Assembly: GCA_046533095.1 (NCBI GenBank)
Contig: JAJQRA010000035.1
Location: 1-64,000 of the forward strand
Source of the DNA: ZAX-1 sp046533095
GTDB lineage: Bacteria; Bacillota; Clostridia; Lachnospirales; Lachnospiraceae
Direction: 5' to 3'
Length of the DNA: 64,000 bases
Positions 41,525 through 49,685 of the stretch are shown here, piece by piece (the first letter of the stretch is position 1; each line of letters opens with the position of its first letter). The translations under genes and the position numbers were made by a program. Under the pieces are notes generated by a model, which was not told where the DNA came from, searched no databases, and was given only the letters and a program-made list of their open reading frames with translations.

Positions 41525-41617
41525 ATGGTAAAATCATTACATGGCTACCGTTGTTGTGAACATAATGGGTGTGAATGCAATAGCACACGCAGGAAGAAAG
41601 GCAGGAGGAATGTATGA
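41525..41617 (+). CDS. 30-residue Cys-containing mini-ORF overlapping hprK
   Basis: ATG at 41525 follows AAGGGGAC at good spacing. The product begins MVKSLHGYRCCEHNGCECNS and ends in a basic tail; its stop overlaps the hprK start as ATGA, an arrangement typical of translational coupling. Five Cys or His in a row of CC-H-C-C suggest metal binding if it is made. It may equally be a chance frame in a leader. Confidence 0.3.
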   Translation: MVKSLHGYRCCEHNGCECNSTRRKKGRRNV

Positions 41618-42549
41618 AGGGTGTTAGCGTTAAGAAAATAATGGATAAAATGAAATTGAAGCTGTTTACACCAGAGGTAAATGTTGAAGAAAAAAGGGTT
41701 ACGCTGTCTGATTTGAACCGGCCGGCATTGCAGCTTACTGGATATTTTGAACATTTTGACCAAGACCGTATACAAATCATAGGTACGGTAGAGTATACCT
41801 ACTTAGAGTACTTAAGTGAAGAGGATAAGATGAAAGTTTATGAGCAGATGTTCTCGTATGATCTTCCTTGCATCATCTATTGTAGGGATTTTCAGCCAGA
41901 TGACCATATGCTTTTAATAGCCGCAAAACACAATATAGCAGTATTTGGAACTGAATGTGGGACATCGGAATTTATGGCGGAACTTGTTTATGTCCTAAAT
42001 AGTGAACTTGCCCCCTGCATTTCCATACACGGTGTATTAGTTGATGTTTATGGGGAAGGCTTATTAATTATGGGGGAAAGTGGAATCGGAAAAAGTGAGG
42101 CGGCACTGGAACTGATACGTCGTGGGCATCGCCTTGTTACAGATGATGTCGTTGAAATACGCAAAGTGAATGAACATGCACTGATTGGAACATCTCCTGC
42201 TATCACAAGGCATTTTATTGAGTTAAGGGGAATTGGAATTATTGATGTAAAAACGATGTTTGGAGTTGAATGTGTAAAAGAAAAACAGAGCATCAACTTG
42301 GTTATCAAGCTTGAGGATTGGAAGAAAGAAAACGATTATGACAGGCTTGGACTGGAAGAAGAATATATAGAATTTTTGGGCAATAAAATTGTATGCCATT
42401 CACTGCCGATTCGTCCGGGACGTAACCTAGCCGTAATTTGTGAAGCGGCGGCTGTTAATCATAGGCAAAAGAAAATGGGCTATAATGCAGCGCAAGAATT
42501 ATATCGCCGTGTGCAGGAAAATCTGCAAAAAGGGAATAATGAACAATAA
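41614..42549 (+). CDS. hprK: HPr kinase/phosphorylase
   Basis: 311 residues with CAGGAGG upstream. The N-terminal domain (1-130) precedes the kinase domain with P-loop GESGIGKSEAALELI, the catalytic HRLVTDDVVEI region and the HPrK signature RGIGIIDVKTMFG. It phosphorylates Ser46 of HPr in carbon catabolite control and removes the phosphate when nutrients are scarce. Its place after uvrC and before murB-rapZ-whiA is conserved in Lachnospiraceae and relatives. Confidence 0.95.
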   Translation: MKGVSVKKIMDKMKLKLFTPEVNVEEKRVTLSDLNRPALQLTGYFEHFDQDRIQIIGTVEYTYLEYLSEEDKMKVYEQMFSYDLPCIIYCRDFQPDDHMLLIAAKHNIAVFGTECGTSEFMAELVYVLNSELAPCISIHGVLVDVYGEGLLIMGESGIGKSEAALELIRRGHRLVTDDVVEIRKVNEHALIGTSPAITRHFIELRGIGIIDVKTMFGVECVKEKQSINLVIKLEDWKKENDYDRLGLEEEYIEFLGNKIVCHSLPIRPGRNLAVICEAAAVNHRQKKMGYNAAQELYRRVQENLQKGNNEQ

Positions 42550-42579
42550 ATCCCCTAAATGAAAGGTAAGAAATAGAAG

Positions 42580-44082
42580 ATGAATAAAAAAAATGCATGG
42601 GAGAAATACCCACAACAGAATAAAAATATCGTATTTGAATTTAGTGAAAGCTATAAAACGTTTATTTCAGATTGCAAAACAGAGCGGGAATGTATTTCTT
42701 GGGTGAAAAAACAGGCGGATGCAGCCGGGTTTCTGGATTTAAATACAGTGATAAAAGATAAAAAAAGGTTAAAGGCCGGAGATAAAGTATATGTGGACAA
42801 TATGGGGAAATCTATGGCTTTATTTACAATCGGCAAGCAGCCACTTGAAATGGGCATGAATATTTTAGGGGCACATGTGGATTCTCCACGCTTGGATCTG
42901 AAACAGAATCCAATTTATGAGGATACAGATCTTGTACTATTAGACACCCACTACTATGGAGGCGTGAAAAAATATCAATGGGTTACATTGCCCTTGGCAA
43001 TTCATGGCATTCTCATAAAAAAGGATGGAACGAAAGTAGAAGTGAATATAGGCGATAAGGAGGATGATCCGGTATTTGGAATCAGTGATCTGCTCATTCA
43101 TCTTTCCTCAGATCAACTAGAAAAAAAAGCATCTAAAGTAATTGAAGGGGAAAATTTAGATGTACTAATAGCAAGCATTCCTTTTATAAGCGATGAAGAT
43201 GACAAAGAATCGAAATGTGAAGCAGGGGATAAAGAACTAAAATGTGAAGCAGAGGATAAAGCAGAAGATAGAGAAGGCAAGGCTGACAATGAAAAGGGAA
43301 ATTCCAAAAAGGGAAAAGTAAAAGATGCAGTCAAGGTAAATGTACTAAATATTTTGAAAGAGCAATATGATATAGAAGAGGAGGACTTTCTCTCCGCAGA
43401 AATTGAACTGGTGCCGGCAGGAAAAGCAAGAGATTATGGAATTGACCGCAGTATGGTAATGGGATACGGACATGATGACAGAGTCTGTGCCTTTCCGTCA
43501 TTTATGGCACTGCTTGAGGTGGGCGAATGTGAGAAAACAAGTGTCTGCCTTTTAGTGGACAAAGAAGAAGTGGGCAGTGTCGGGGCAACGGGTATGCATT
43601 CAAAATTTTTTGAATATGCAGTCGCAGAGATTTTAAATGCGATGGACTCCTATTCTCAAATTACGTTTAATAGAGCTATGAACCATTCGAATGTACTTTC
43701 GTCTGATGTAAGTGCTGCATTTGACCCCCTTTACCCATCCGTAATGGAAAAGAAAAACGCTGCCTATTTCGGAAAAGGACTTGTGTTCAATAAATATACA
43801 GGTGCTAGAGGAAAATCCAATTGCAATGATGCGAATCCGGAATATATGGCAAACTTAAGGAGAATTATGGAAGAGGCCGATGTGAGCTATCAAACTTCTG
43901 AGCTTGGTAAAGTGGACCAAGGCGGTGGCGGAACAATCGCCTATATCCTTGCTAATTATAATATGCAGGTTATAGACAGTGGTATTGCTGTCCTTAATAT
44001 GCACGCACCTTGGGAAATTATTAGCAAAGTAGATTTATATGAAGCAAAAAAAGGCTATGCAGCTTTCCTAAAAGAAGCATAA
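42580..44082 (+). CDS. M18-family zinc aminopeptidase with charged insertion
   Basis: 500 residues. The metal-site motifs are GAHVDSPRLDLKQNP (His, Asp), LLVDKEEVGSVGATGM (Glu pair), SSDVSAAFDP and a final LNMHAPWEIISK His. This is the dinuclear-zinc tetrahedral aminopeptidase fold (about 430-460 residues usually), removing N-terminal, often acidic, residues in the cytoplasm. Residues about 203-250 are an extra Lys/Glu/Asp/Cys-rich stretch with repeats (ESKCEAGDK, ELKCEAEDK) within the domain. The last 29 bp of the gene, including the stop, are copied at 44129-44157. Confidence 0.9.
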   Translation: MNKKNAWEKYPQQNKNIVFEFSESYKTFISDCKTERECISWVKKQADAAGFLDLNTVIKDKKRLKAGDKVYVDNMGKSMALFTIGKQPLEMGMNILGAHVDSPRLDLKQNPIYEDTDLVLLDTHYYGGVKKYQWVTLPLAIHGILIKKDGTKVEVNIGDKEDDPVFGISDLLIHLSSDQLEKKASKVIEGENLDVLIASIPFISDEDDKESKCEAGDKELKCEAEDKAEDREGKADNEKGNSKKGKVKDAVKVNVLNILKEQYDIEEEDFLSAEIELVPAGKARDYGIDRSMVMGYGHDDRVCAFPSFMALLEVGECEKTSVCLLVDKEEVGSVGATGMHSKFFEYAVAEILNAMDSYSQITFNRAMNHSNVLSSDVSAAFDPLYPSVMEKKNAAYFGKGLVFNKYTGARGKSNCNDANPEYMANLRRIMEEADVSYQTSELGKVDQGGGGTIAYILANYNMQVIDSGIAVLNMHAPWEIISKVDLYEAKKGYAAFLKEA

Positions 44083-44157
44083 AGCTGTTGTGCCGTGAGC
44101 GGACTTTCCAAAACAAGGCCCCTCGAATGCAGCTTTTCGAAAAGAAGCATAAAGCTG
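44059..44157. repeat. duplication of the 3' end of the M18 aminopeptidase gene
   Basis: A 29-bp block spanning the last codons and stop of the aminopeptidase (44059-44087) recurs at 44129-44157 with two or three substitutions, a 70-bp period. Confidence 0.8.
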
Positions 44158-44224
44158 CTACGGTCGCTATGCACGCCATCATTGCTTGCACAACTGGCTG
44201 TGAATAAACCGGTTGCAGAAAATA

Positions 44225-44402
44225 GGGGAACGTGTGAGGATGGAATTTGCAAAAGAAATAAACCGAATTCTAGCAAAATAGGGGAACGTGTGAAGATGGA
44301 ATTTGCAAAAGAAATAAACCGAATTCTAGCAAAATAGGGGAACATGTGAAGATGGAATTTGCAAAAGAAATAAACCGAATTCTAGCAAGATAGGGGGAAC
44401 GT
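44225..44402 (+). repeat. three tandem mini-ORFs copying the murB start (56-bp unit)
   Basis: A 56-bp unit is repeated three times before murB. Each unit has GGGGAACGTGTGAAG then an ATG frame encoding MEFAKEINRILA(K/R) and a TAG stop: 44240-44281, 44296-44337 and 44352-44393. The same residues follow at the murB N-terminus (start 44403, MKVEFAKEINRILAK). The copies are almost identical at DNA level. Each has a usable ribosome binding site, so 13-residue peptides could be made. They may act as leader peptides or be neutral by-products of duplication. Confidence 0.85.
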
Positions 44403-45326
44403 ATGAAGGTGGAATTTGCAAAAGAAATAAACCGAATTCTAGCAAAAAACCAGATTTATAGGAATGAACCGATGAATCGGCATACTACTTTTCGCATTGG
44501 TGGACCAGCAGATTTATATGTTTGCCCGAAGATAGATCAGATTGCAGAAGTACTAAAATTATGCAAATTTTACCAAGTTCCCTTTCATGTCATAGGGAAT
44601 GGGAGCAATCTCTTAGTTGGCGACAAGGGTGTAAGGGGACTTGTAATAGAGATTGGTAAAATGGCGGAAGGGGTTGTAATAGAACATCTTGATCGTGAAC
44701 AGGCAATCATTACCGTACAGGCGGGGACACTGCTTTCTAAAACTGCAAATACAGTTTCGGAAGCAGGATTGTCAGGGATGGAATTTGCTTGTGGTATACC
44801 AGGGACGGTCGGTGGTGCAATTGCGATGAATGCCGGGGCATATGGTGGTGAGATGAAAAACATCGTACACACAGTTTTAGCACTTACGCCAGAAGGGGAT
44901 ACAAAAACATTAGCAGTAGGCGACATGGATTTTTCGTATCGCCACAGTGTGATTGCAAGTCATGGATATATTGTATTAGAGGTGGCACTATTATTGCAGA
45001 AGGAAAATCCAGAGTTGATAGCCCATCAAATAGAATGTCTAAAAAAGCAACGAAGTGCGAAACAGCCATTAGAATATCCAAGTGCCGGAAGTACATTTAA
45101 ACGGCCGCCCGGTTTTTTTGCAGGTCAACTGATAATGGAAGCCGGTCTTAGCGGTTATCAGGTGGGAGGTGCACAAGTGGCAGAAAAGCATTGTGGATTT
45201 GTCATCAATAGAGGCAAAGCGACAGCGGCTGATATTTGCCACCTCATAGAAGAAGTAAAAAATGAAGTCTTACTTCGCTCAGGCGTGGCATTAGAAACCG
45301 AAATCAAATTTTTAGGGGAATTTTGA
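44403..45326 (+). CDS. murB: UDP-N-acetylenolpyruvoylglucosamine reductase
   Basis: 307 residues. ATG at 44403 follows AGGGGGAAC; the GTG at 44409 is the equivalent of the ATG in the upstream mini-ORFs. FAD-binding motifs TTFRIGGPADLYV and VIGNGSNLLVGDKGVRGLVI, the region GIPGTVGGAIAMNAGAYGGE, and the catalytic Ser in EYPSAGSTFKRP with Glu in the C-terminal ETEIKFLGEF mark a type II MurB (no third-domain loop). It makes UDP-MurNAc for peptidoglycan. Its last codons are copied twice downstream (45299-45410). Confidence 0.95.
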   Translation: MKVEFAKEINRILAKNQIYRNEPMNRHTTFRIGGPADLYVCPKIDQIAEVLKLCKFYQVPFHVIGNGSNLLVGDKGVRGLVIEIGKMAEGVVIEHLDREQAIITVQAGTLLSKTANTVSEAGLSGMEFACGIPGTVGGAIAMNAGAYGGEMKNIVHTVLALTPEGDTKTLAVGDMDFSYRHSVIASHGYIVLEVALLLQKENPELIAHQIECLKKQRSAKQPLEYPSAGSTFKRPPGFFAGQLIMEAGLSGYQVGGAQVAEKHCGFVINRGKATAADICHLIEEVKNEVLLRSGVALETEIKFLGEF

Positions 45327-45410
45327 GCAGCAACTCACAACAATCAAATTTTTAGAGGAATTTTGAGCAGCGATTCACAACAATCAAATCCACAGGGGAA
45401 TTTTAAGACA
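45299..45410. repeat. murB 3'-end tandem copies (52-bp period)
   Basis: The last murB codons and stop (ATCAAATTTTTAGGGGAATT then TTGAGCAG) are followed by two further copies of the same block with the linker CAACTCACAACA-type, the third more degenerate. The stretch separates murB from rapZ and holds no other gene. Confidence 0.82.
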
Positions 45411-45468
45411 ACAATTCATGTTTGTATTTTGCACGTGGAGAAAGAAATGCCACAAGAGGGGAGAACGA

Positions 45469-46347
45469 ATGAAATTTGTAATTTTGACGGGGATGTCAGG
45501 GGCTGGAAAAAGTACAGCCCTTAAAATGATGGAGGACATTGGCTATTTTTGCGTAGACAATCTTCCAATTCCTCTAATTTATAAGTTTTCAGAATTGGCG
45601 AATTTAGAAAATTCTGAATTGCAAAAAGTAGCGGTTGGTATTGATATAAGGAGCGGACAGGCGTTAGAGGAATTGCAGCAAATATTGGAACAATTGCATA
45701 AGGTAGGAAGAAGCTTTGAAATACTTTATCTGGATTCAAATGATAATGTTTTGGTAAAGCGTTTTAAAGAAACAAGGCGTAGCCACCCCCTTGCAAAAGA
45801 TGACCATGCAGACAAGGGGATTGCACTAGAGCGGATGAAAATGGAGTTTTTAAAACGGCAGGCCGACTATATTATTGACACCAGTTTATTATTGACGAGA
45901 GAGTTAAAAGCGGAGCTTGATAAAATCTTTGTTAAAAATCAGCGCTATAAAAATTTAATGATTACAATTGTGTCTTTTGGTTTCAAATATGGGAATCCCA
46001 CAGATTCCGACCTTGTATTTGATGTACGTTTTTTGCCTAATCCCTACTATATTGAAGAGCTAAAATACAAGACAGGCAACGACAAGGAAATTCAAGAGTA
46101 TGTGATGCAGTTTGAGGCATCTCATCAATTTTTGGATAAATTAGAGGATATGGTTCTATTTCTGCTACCAAACTACATTATTGAGGGGAAAAATCGGCTG
46201 GTTATTAGCATCGGTTGTACCGGAGGGAAGCATCGGTCTGTCACACTTTCCAATGAACTCTATAAGCGGCTGAAAAATCAAAATGAATATGGTATAAAAA
46301 TAGAACATCGCGATATTGCAAAAGATGCATGGAACAATAGGGTGTAA
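45469..46347 (+). CDS. rapZ: RNase adapter protein RapZ (YvcJ)
   Basis: 292 residues when started at 45469 (GAGGGGAG upstream); a frame open from 45418 is not used. Walker A GMSGAGKSTALKMMEDIGYF, then CVDNLP; the C-terminal domain has FGFKYGNPTDSDLVFDVRFL and SIGCTGGKHRSVTL, the family's hallmark metabolite-binding part. In Firmicutes YvcJ affects competence and expression; in E. coli RapZ controls glmS sRNA decay. The murB-rapZ-whiA order is conserved. Confidence 0.95.
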   Translation: MKFVILTGMSGAGKSTALKMMEDIGYFCVDNLPIPLIYKFSELANLENSELQKVAVGIDIRSGQALEELQQILEQLHKVGRSFEILYLDSNDNVLVKRFKETRRSHPLAKDDHADKGIALERMKMEFLKRQADYIIDTSLLLTRELKAELDKIFVKNQRYKNLMITIVSFGFKYGNPTDSDLVFDVRFLPNPYYIEELKYKTGNDKEIQEYVMQFEASHQFLDKLEDMVLFLLPNYIIEGKNRLVISIGCTGGKHRSVTLSNELYKRLKNQNEYGIKIEHRDIAKDAWNNRV

Positions 46348-46356
46348 GGGTGGAAA

Positions 46357-47304
46357 ATGTCATTTTCAAGTGAGGTAAAAGAAGAACTATCCAGGCAAAT
46401 CCATAAAAGCAGGCATTGTCAGATTGCAGAAATAGCAGCTATCATTAGTCTATCGGGTAAATTAGAACGTCTAGGAGATGGCGGACAGATACTTCGTATT
46501 TATACGGAGAACATTGCTTTGGCTAGAAAATACTTTACCTTAATTAAAAAAACGTTTGCCATTCATGCGAGTATTTCTATTCGCCAGAATGCCTATTTAC
46601 ATAAGGGTAGGACCTGTATCCTCTCGATTTTAGGGAGTCGTGAGATTGACAAGGTATTACAGGCCATAAAATGGCGGGATAGCAATGGGATGGATATTTT
46701 TAGGGAAGCCTTGGCTGACGGACTGCTTTTAAAAAGTTCCTGCTGTAAGCGGGCATTTATAAGAGGAGCATTTTTAGCGTCAGGTTCAATGAGTGATCCG
46801 GAAAAATCCTATCATTTTGAAATTGTATGTCCGGATAGGGCAAAGGCGCATCAGCTTATGGAAGTGATCAACTACTTTACAATGGATGCCAAAATCGTCC
46901 AGCGGAAAAAATGGTATGTGGTCTACTTAAAAGAGGGTGCTCAGGTTGTAGATATTTTAAATATCATGGGTGCACATGTGGCATTGATGAATTTAGAAAA
47001 TGTTCGTATTGTAAAAGAAATGCGAAATTCCGTAAACCGTCAGGTAAATTGCGAAACGGCAAATATCCATAAGACGGTAAATGCGGCAGTGAAGCAGATA
47101 GAAGATATCACCTATATACAAAATACGGTTGGTTTAGACAGTCTTTCAGATGGATTGCAGGAAATTGCACAGTTGCGGCTTGCATTTCCCGAAGCGGCAC
47201 TGAAAGAACTTGGAATCCTTTTAAATCCTGCTGTAGGGAAATCTGGCGTGAACCATAGATTACGAAAATTAAGCGAGATAGCAGATGGATTACGAGACTT
47301 TTAA
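46357..47304 (+). CDS. whiA: WhiA-type DNA-binding protein
   Basis: 315 residues beginning MSFSSEVKEELSRQIHKSRH nine bases after rapZ. The N-terminal two-thirds is the LAGLIDADG-like fold (RGAFLASGSMSDPEKSYHFE) without nuclease residues, the C-terminal part is a helix-turn-helix (LRLAFPEAALKELGILLN, then KSGVNHRLRKLSEIA). In Bacillus it influences cell division and membrane composition. It is complete and in its usual position. Confidence 0.95.
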   Translation: MSFSSEVKEELSRQIHKSRHCQIAEIAAIISLSGKLERLGDGGQILRIYTENIALARKYFTLIKKTFAIHASISIRQNAYLHKGRTCILSILGSREIDKVLQAIKWRDSNGMDIFREALADGLLLKSSCCKRAFIRGAFLASGSMSDPEKSYHFEIVCPDRAKAHQLMEVINYFTMDAKIVQRKKWYVVYLKEGAQVVDILNIMGAHVALMNLENVRIVKEMRNSVNRQVNCETANIHKTVNAAVKQIEDITYIQNTVGLDSLSDGLQEIAQLRLAFPEAALKELGILLNPAVGKSGVNHRLRKLSEIADGLRDF

Positions 47305-47323
47305 AATACTAGGAGGAGTATTA

Positions 47324-48262
47324 ATGTATGGGTATAAGACGAAAAATAAAAAATTATTATTTATATTTAATCCTCGTTCTGGAAAAGAACAAATAAAAAA
47401 TAAATTATTGAGAATTATAGATATATTTGTAAAGCAGGGGTTTGAAGTAACCGTGCATCCGACCCAAGGACCACAGGATGCAAGAAGAATGATTGAACGA
47501 AAAGCAGGGAAATATGGCCTTATCGTCTGTAGCGGTGGAGATGGCACCTTAGACGAAACAGTGACCGGAATGATGCACAGGGGGAAAAAAGTGCCCATAG
47601 GGTTTATTCCTGCAGGAACTACAAACGATTTTGCAAAGTCTTTAAATATACCAAAAGATATGATAAAAGCTGCTCAGATTGCAATAAACGGGAGACCTTT
47701 TGCCTGCGATGTCGGGAATTTCAATGGAGATTACTTTATCTATATTGCAGCCTTTGGGGTATTTACGGACATAGCCTATGAAACAAGTCAAGACTTAAAA
47801 AATATCTTAGGTCATGCCGCCTATGTACTAGAGGGGATAAAGCGGCTTCCAAGCATACATGCCTATCATATGAAAGTAGAATACGGAGAACAGATATTTG
47901 AAGATGATTTTATTTATGGAATGGTAACAAACTCTACTTCCGTGGGTGGCTTTAAAAATATGACTGGGAAAGATGTATTGTTGGATGATGGCGTATTTGA
48001 AGTGATGTTAATTAAAATGCCTCAAAATCCACTTGAATTAAATGAGATTGTGGGTAACCTTGTGAACCTGGTAGATGGAACGGATTTTATTTATTCGTTT
48101 AAAACGGATTATTTGAAAATTACTGCAGAGGAAGACATCCCTTGGACATTGGATGGCGAATTCGGTGGAAACCATAGAGAACTGGAAATTAGGAATGAGA
48201 ACAAGGCAATAGAATTAATGATTAAAAATGATAAAATAGGTTTGTCTTTAAATGGTAAGTAA
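47324..48262 (+). CDS. YegS/DgkB-type lipid (diacylglycerol) kinase
   Basis: 312 residues with TAGGAGGAG before the ATG at 47324. Catalytic motifs: LLFIFNPRSGKEQIKNKLLR, CSGGDGTLDETVTGM (the GGDGT loop) and PIGFIPAGTTNDFAKSL. The C-terminal beta domain ends with ITAEEDIPWTLDGEFGG. It phosphorylates diacylglycerol or a related lipid at the membrane, in phospholipid recycling. It starts 19 bp after whiA, likely in the same transcript. The exact substrate is not certain. Confidence 0.9.
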   Translation: MYGYKTKNKKLLFIFNPRSGKEQIKNKLLRIIDIFVKQGFEVTVHPTQGPQDARRMIERKAGKYGLIVCSGGDGTLDETVTGMMHRGKKVPIGFIPAGTTNDFAKSLNIPKDMIKAAQIAINGRPFACDVGNFNGDYFIYIAAFGVFTDIAYETSQDLKNILGHAAYVLEGIKRLPSIHAYHMKVEYGEQIFEDDFIYGMVTNSTSVGGFKNMTGKDVLLDDGVFEVMLIKMPQNPLELNEIVGNLVNLVDGTDFIYSFKTDYLKITAEEDIPWTLDGEFGGNHRELEIRNENKAIELMIKNDKIGLSLNGK

Positions 48263-48264
48263 GG

Positions 48265-48362
48265 TATAATAAGCTTATCCGAAGTTGCAACGCAAATTTG
48301 GGTAAAAGGCACAGGAATATGTGCCGTAAATCAAATTATTGAACTACGAATGTTCAATAATA
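48265..48362 (+). repeat. three-hairpin dispersed repeat, copy B
   Basis: Hairpin 1: TTATCC...GGGTAA with an inner TTGC/GCAA (48275-48305). Hairpin 2: GGCACA/TGTGCC (48308-48325). Hairpin 3: ATTATTGAAC/GTTCAATAAT, a 10-bp perfect stem (48335-48362). Same order as copies A and C to E. It lies between the lipid kinase and fba. Confidence 0.8.
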
Positions 48363-48416
48363 GAGCCAAGGTTATTTTAAATAAAAATATAAGAAATAAG
48401 AAATGGAGGAACGATC

Positions 48417-49280
48417 ATGTTAGTATCTGCAAAAGAAATGCTACAAAAGGCAAAAGTAGGAAAGTATGCAGTAGGCCAATTTAATATCAATAACTTAGAG
48501 TGGACGAAAATGGTTTTACTTGCGGCACAAGAAAATAATTCTCCGGTAATCTTAGGTGTATCCGAGGGAGCCGGTAAATACATGACAGGCTACAAGACAA
48601 TTGTAGGTATGGTAAATGGTATGCTAGAAGAGCTAAAGATTACGGTTCCAGTTGCATTGCATTTAGACCACGGTAGCTTTGAAGGATGCTTTAAATGTAT
48701 TGAAGCAGGATTTTCATCTATCATGTTTGACGGATCTCATTACCCAATTGCTGAAAATGTAGATAAGACAACCCAACTAGTCAAAATCTGCAAGGAAAAG
48801 GGCATGTCTTTAGAGGCAGAAGTTGGTTCTATCGGTGGGGAAGAAGATGGTGTTATTGGTATGGGCGAATGTGCCGATCCAAATGAATGCAAGTCAATTG
48901 CGGATTTAGGGGTTGACATGCTTGCGGCCGGAATTGGCAATATCCATGGGAAATATCCTGCGAACTGGGCAGGCTTAAGCTTTGAAACATTAGATGCAGT
49001 TCAAAAACTAACAGGTGAAATGCCATTAGTGCTCCATGGCGGAACCGGCATTCCAGAAGATATGATTAAACAAGCAATTACACTGGGTGTAGCAAAAATA
49101 AACGTAAATACAGAATGCCAGTTGGTATTTGCAGCGGCGACTAGAAAATATATCGAAAGCGGCAAGGATTTGGAAGGCAAAGGATTTGATCCTCGTAAAC
49201 TTCTTGCTCCCGGATCAGAGGCAATTAAAGCGACTGTAGTAGAAAAAATGACACTATTTGGTTCTATAGGCAAAGCATAG
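48417..49280 (+). CDS. fba: class II fructose-1,6-bisphosphate aldolase
   Basis: 287 residues with AATGGAGGA upstream. MLVSAKEMLQKAKVGKYAVG starts the barrel; zinc ligands and catalytic residues are seen in VALHLDHGSF, EAEVGSIGGEEDG, GIGNIHGKY and LVLHGGTGIPEDM, and NVNTECQ binds phosphate. It cleaves fructose-1,6-bisphosphate in glycolysis and makes it in gluconeogenesis. The gene is flanked by repeat-rich spacers and is probably transcribed on its own. Confidence 0.95.
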   Translation: MLVSAKEMLQKAKVGKYAVGQFNINNLEWTKMVLLAAQENNSPVILGVSEGAGKYMTGYKTIVGMVNGMLEELKITVPVALHLDHGSFEGCFKCIEAGFSSIMFDGSHYPIAENVDKTTQLVKICKEKGMSLEAEVGSIGGEEDGVIGMGECADPNECKSIADLGVDMLAAGIGNIHGKYPANWAGLSFETLDAVQKLTGEMPLVLHGGTGIPEDMIKQAITLGVAKINVNTECQLVFAAATRKYIESGKDLEGKGFDPRKLLAPGSEAIKATVVEKMTLFGSIGKA

Positions 49281-49287
49281 AATAAAC

Positions 49288-49462
49288 GATTGTTGCTATT
49301 GATAGCAACGGCTTCATGGGATCCGTCGAGCTACGGTTAAGCCAACGATTGGTATTGTTTGCAACCAGCTATTGGTAGTAGCTGGTTCGTGGGATCCGTC
49401 GAGCTACGGTTAAGCCAACGATTGGTATTGTTTGTAGCCAGCTATTGGTAGCAGCTGTTTCA
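49288..49462. repeat. 73-bp-period tandem repeat downstream of fba
   Basis: GGGATCCGTCGAGCTACGGT followed by TAAGCCAACGATTGGTATTG occurs at 49318 and again at 49391. Short inverted parts (TTGCTATTGATAGCAA; AGCTATTGGTAGTAGCT) lie between the copies. A related sequence (TTGTTGCTA, TAGCAACGG, AGGATC) is found at 56265-56320 in front of the PBP gene. Confidence 0.75.
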
Positions 49463-49548
49463 TTTATTGTAAGCTTTGACGAAAAATATGAGATATTTTA
49501 TATAAAATTAACAAATATTTTAAAATTGTAATTATCCCGGATTTTCTA

Positions 49549-49577
49549 TTGATTTTTATAAAAAATTGGGGTATCTT
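49549..49577 (+). promoter_or_regulatory. sigma-A-type promoter of the glutamine synthetase gene
   Basis: TTGATT at 49549-49554, a 17-bp spacer and TATCTT at 49572-49577. The inferred start lies near 49584, giving an untranslated leader of about 100 bases with a strong hairpin. Confidence 0.5.
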
Positions 49578-49604
49578 AATAACAGATATTCGTGAGGTAT
49601 CAAG

Positions 49605-49641
49605 AACAAGGGCGTTCCAGTGTGTTTGGAATGCCCTTGTT
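49605..49641 (+). promoter_or_regulatory. 15-bp leader hairpin before the glutamine synthetase gene
   Basis: AACAAGGGCGTTCCA (49605-49619) pairs perfectly with TGGAATGCCCTTGTT (49627-49641) around a seven-base loop. It is followed by TATCTT rather than a T-run, so it is either a weak attenuator or a structured leader. In Clostridia glutamine synthetase leaders are often controlled by antitermination (ANTAR proteins such as NitR), which is one possibility here. Confidence 0.5.
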
Positions 49642-49685
49642 TATCTTAAGAAAATATTTTTAAATTAAGGAAGGAAGTAAAGACG

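Noticed and set aside
41614..48262. Unusual gene order with an inserted aminopeptidase
   Set aside because: The hprK-murB-rapZ-whiA order is standard for the group; an extra M18 gene between hprK and murB is a minor variation.
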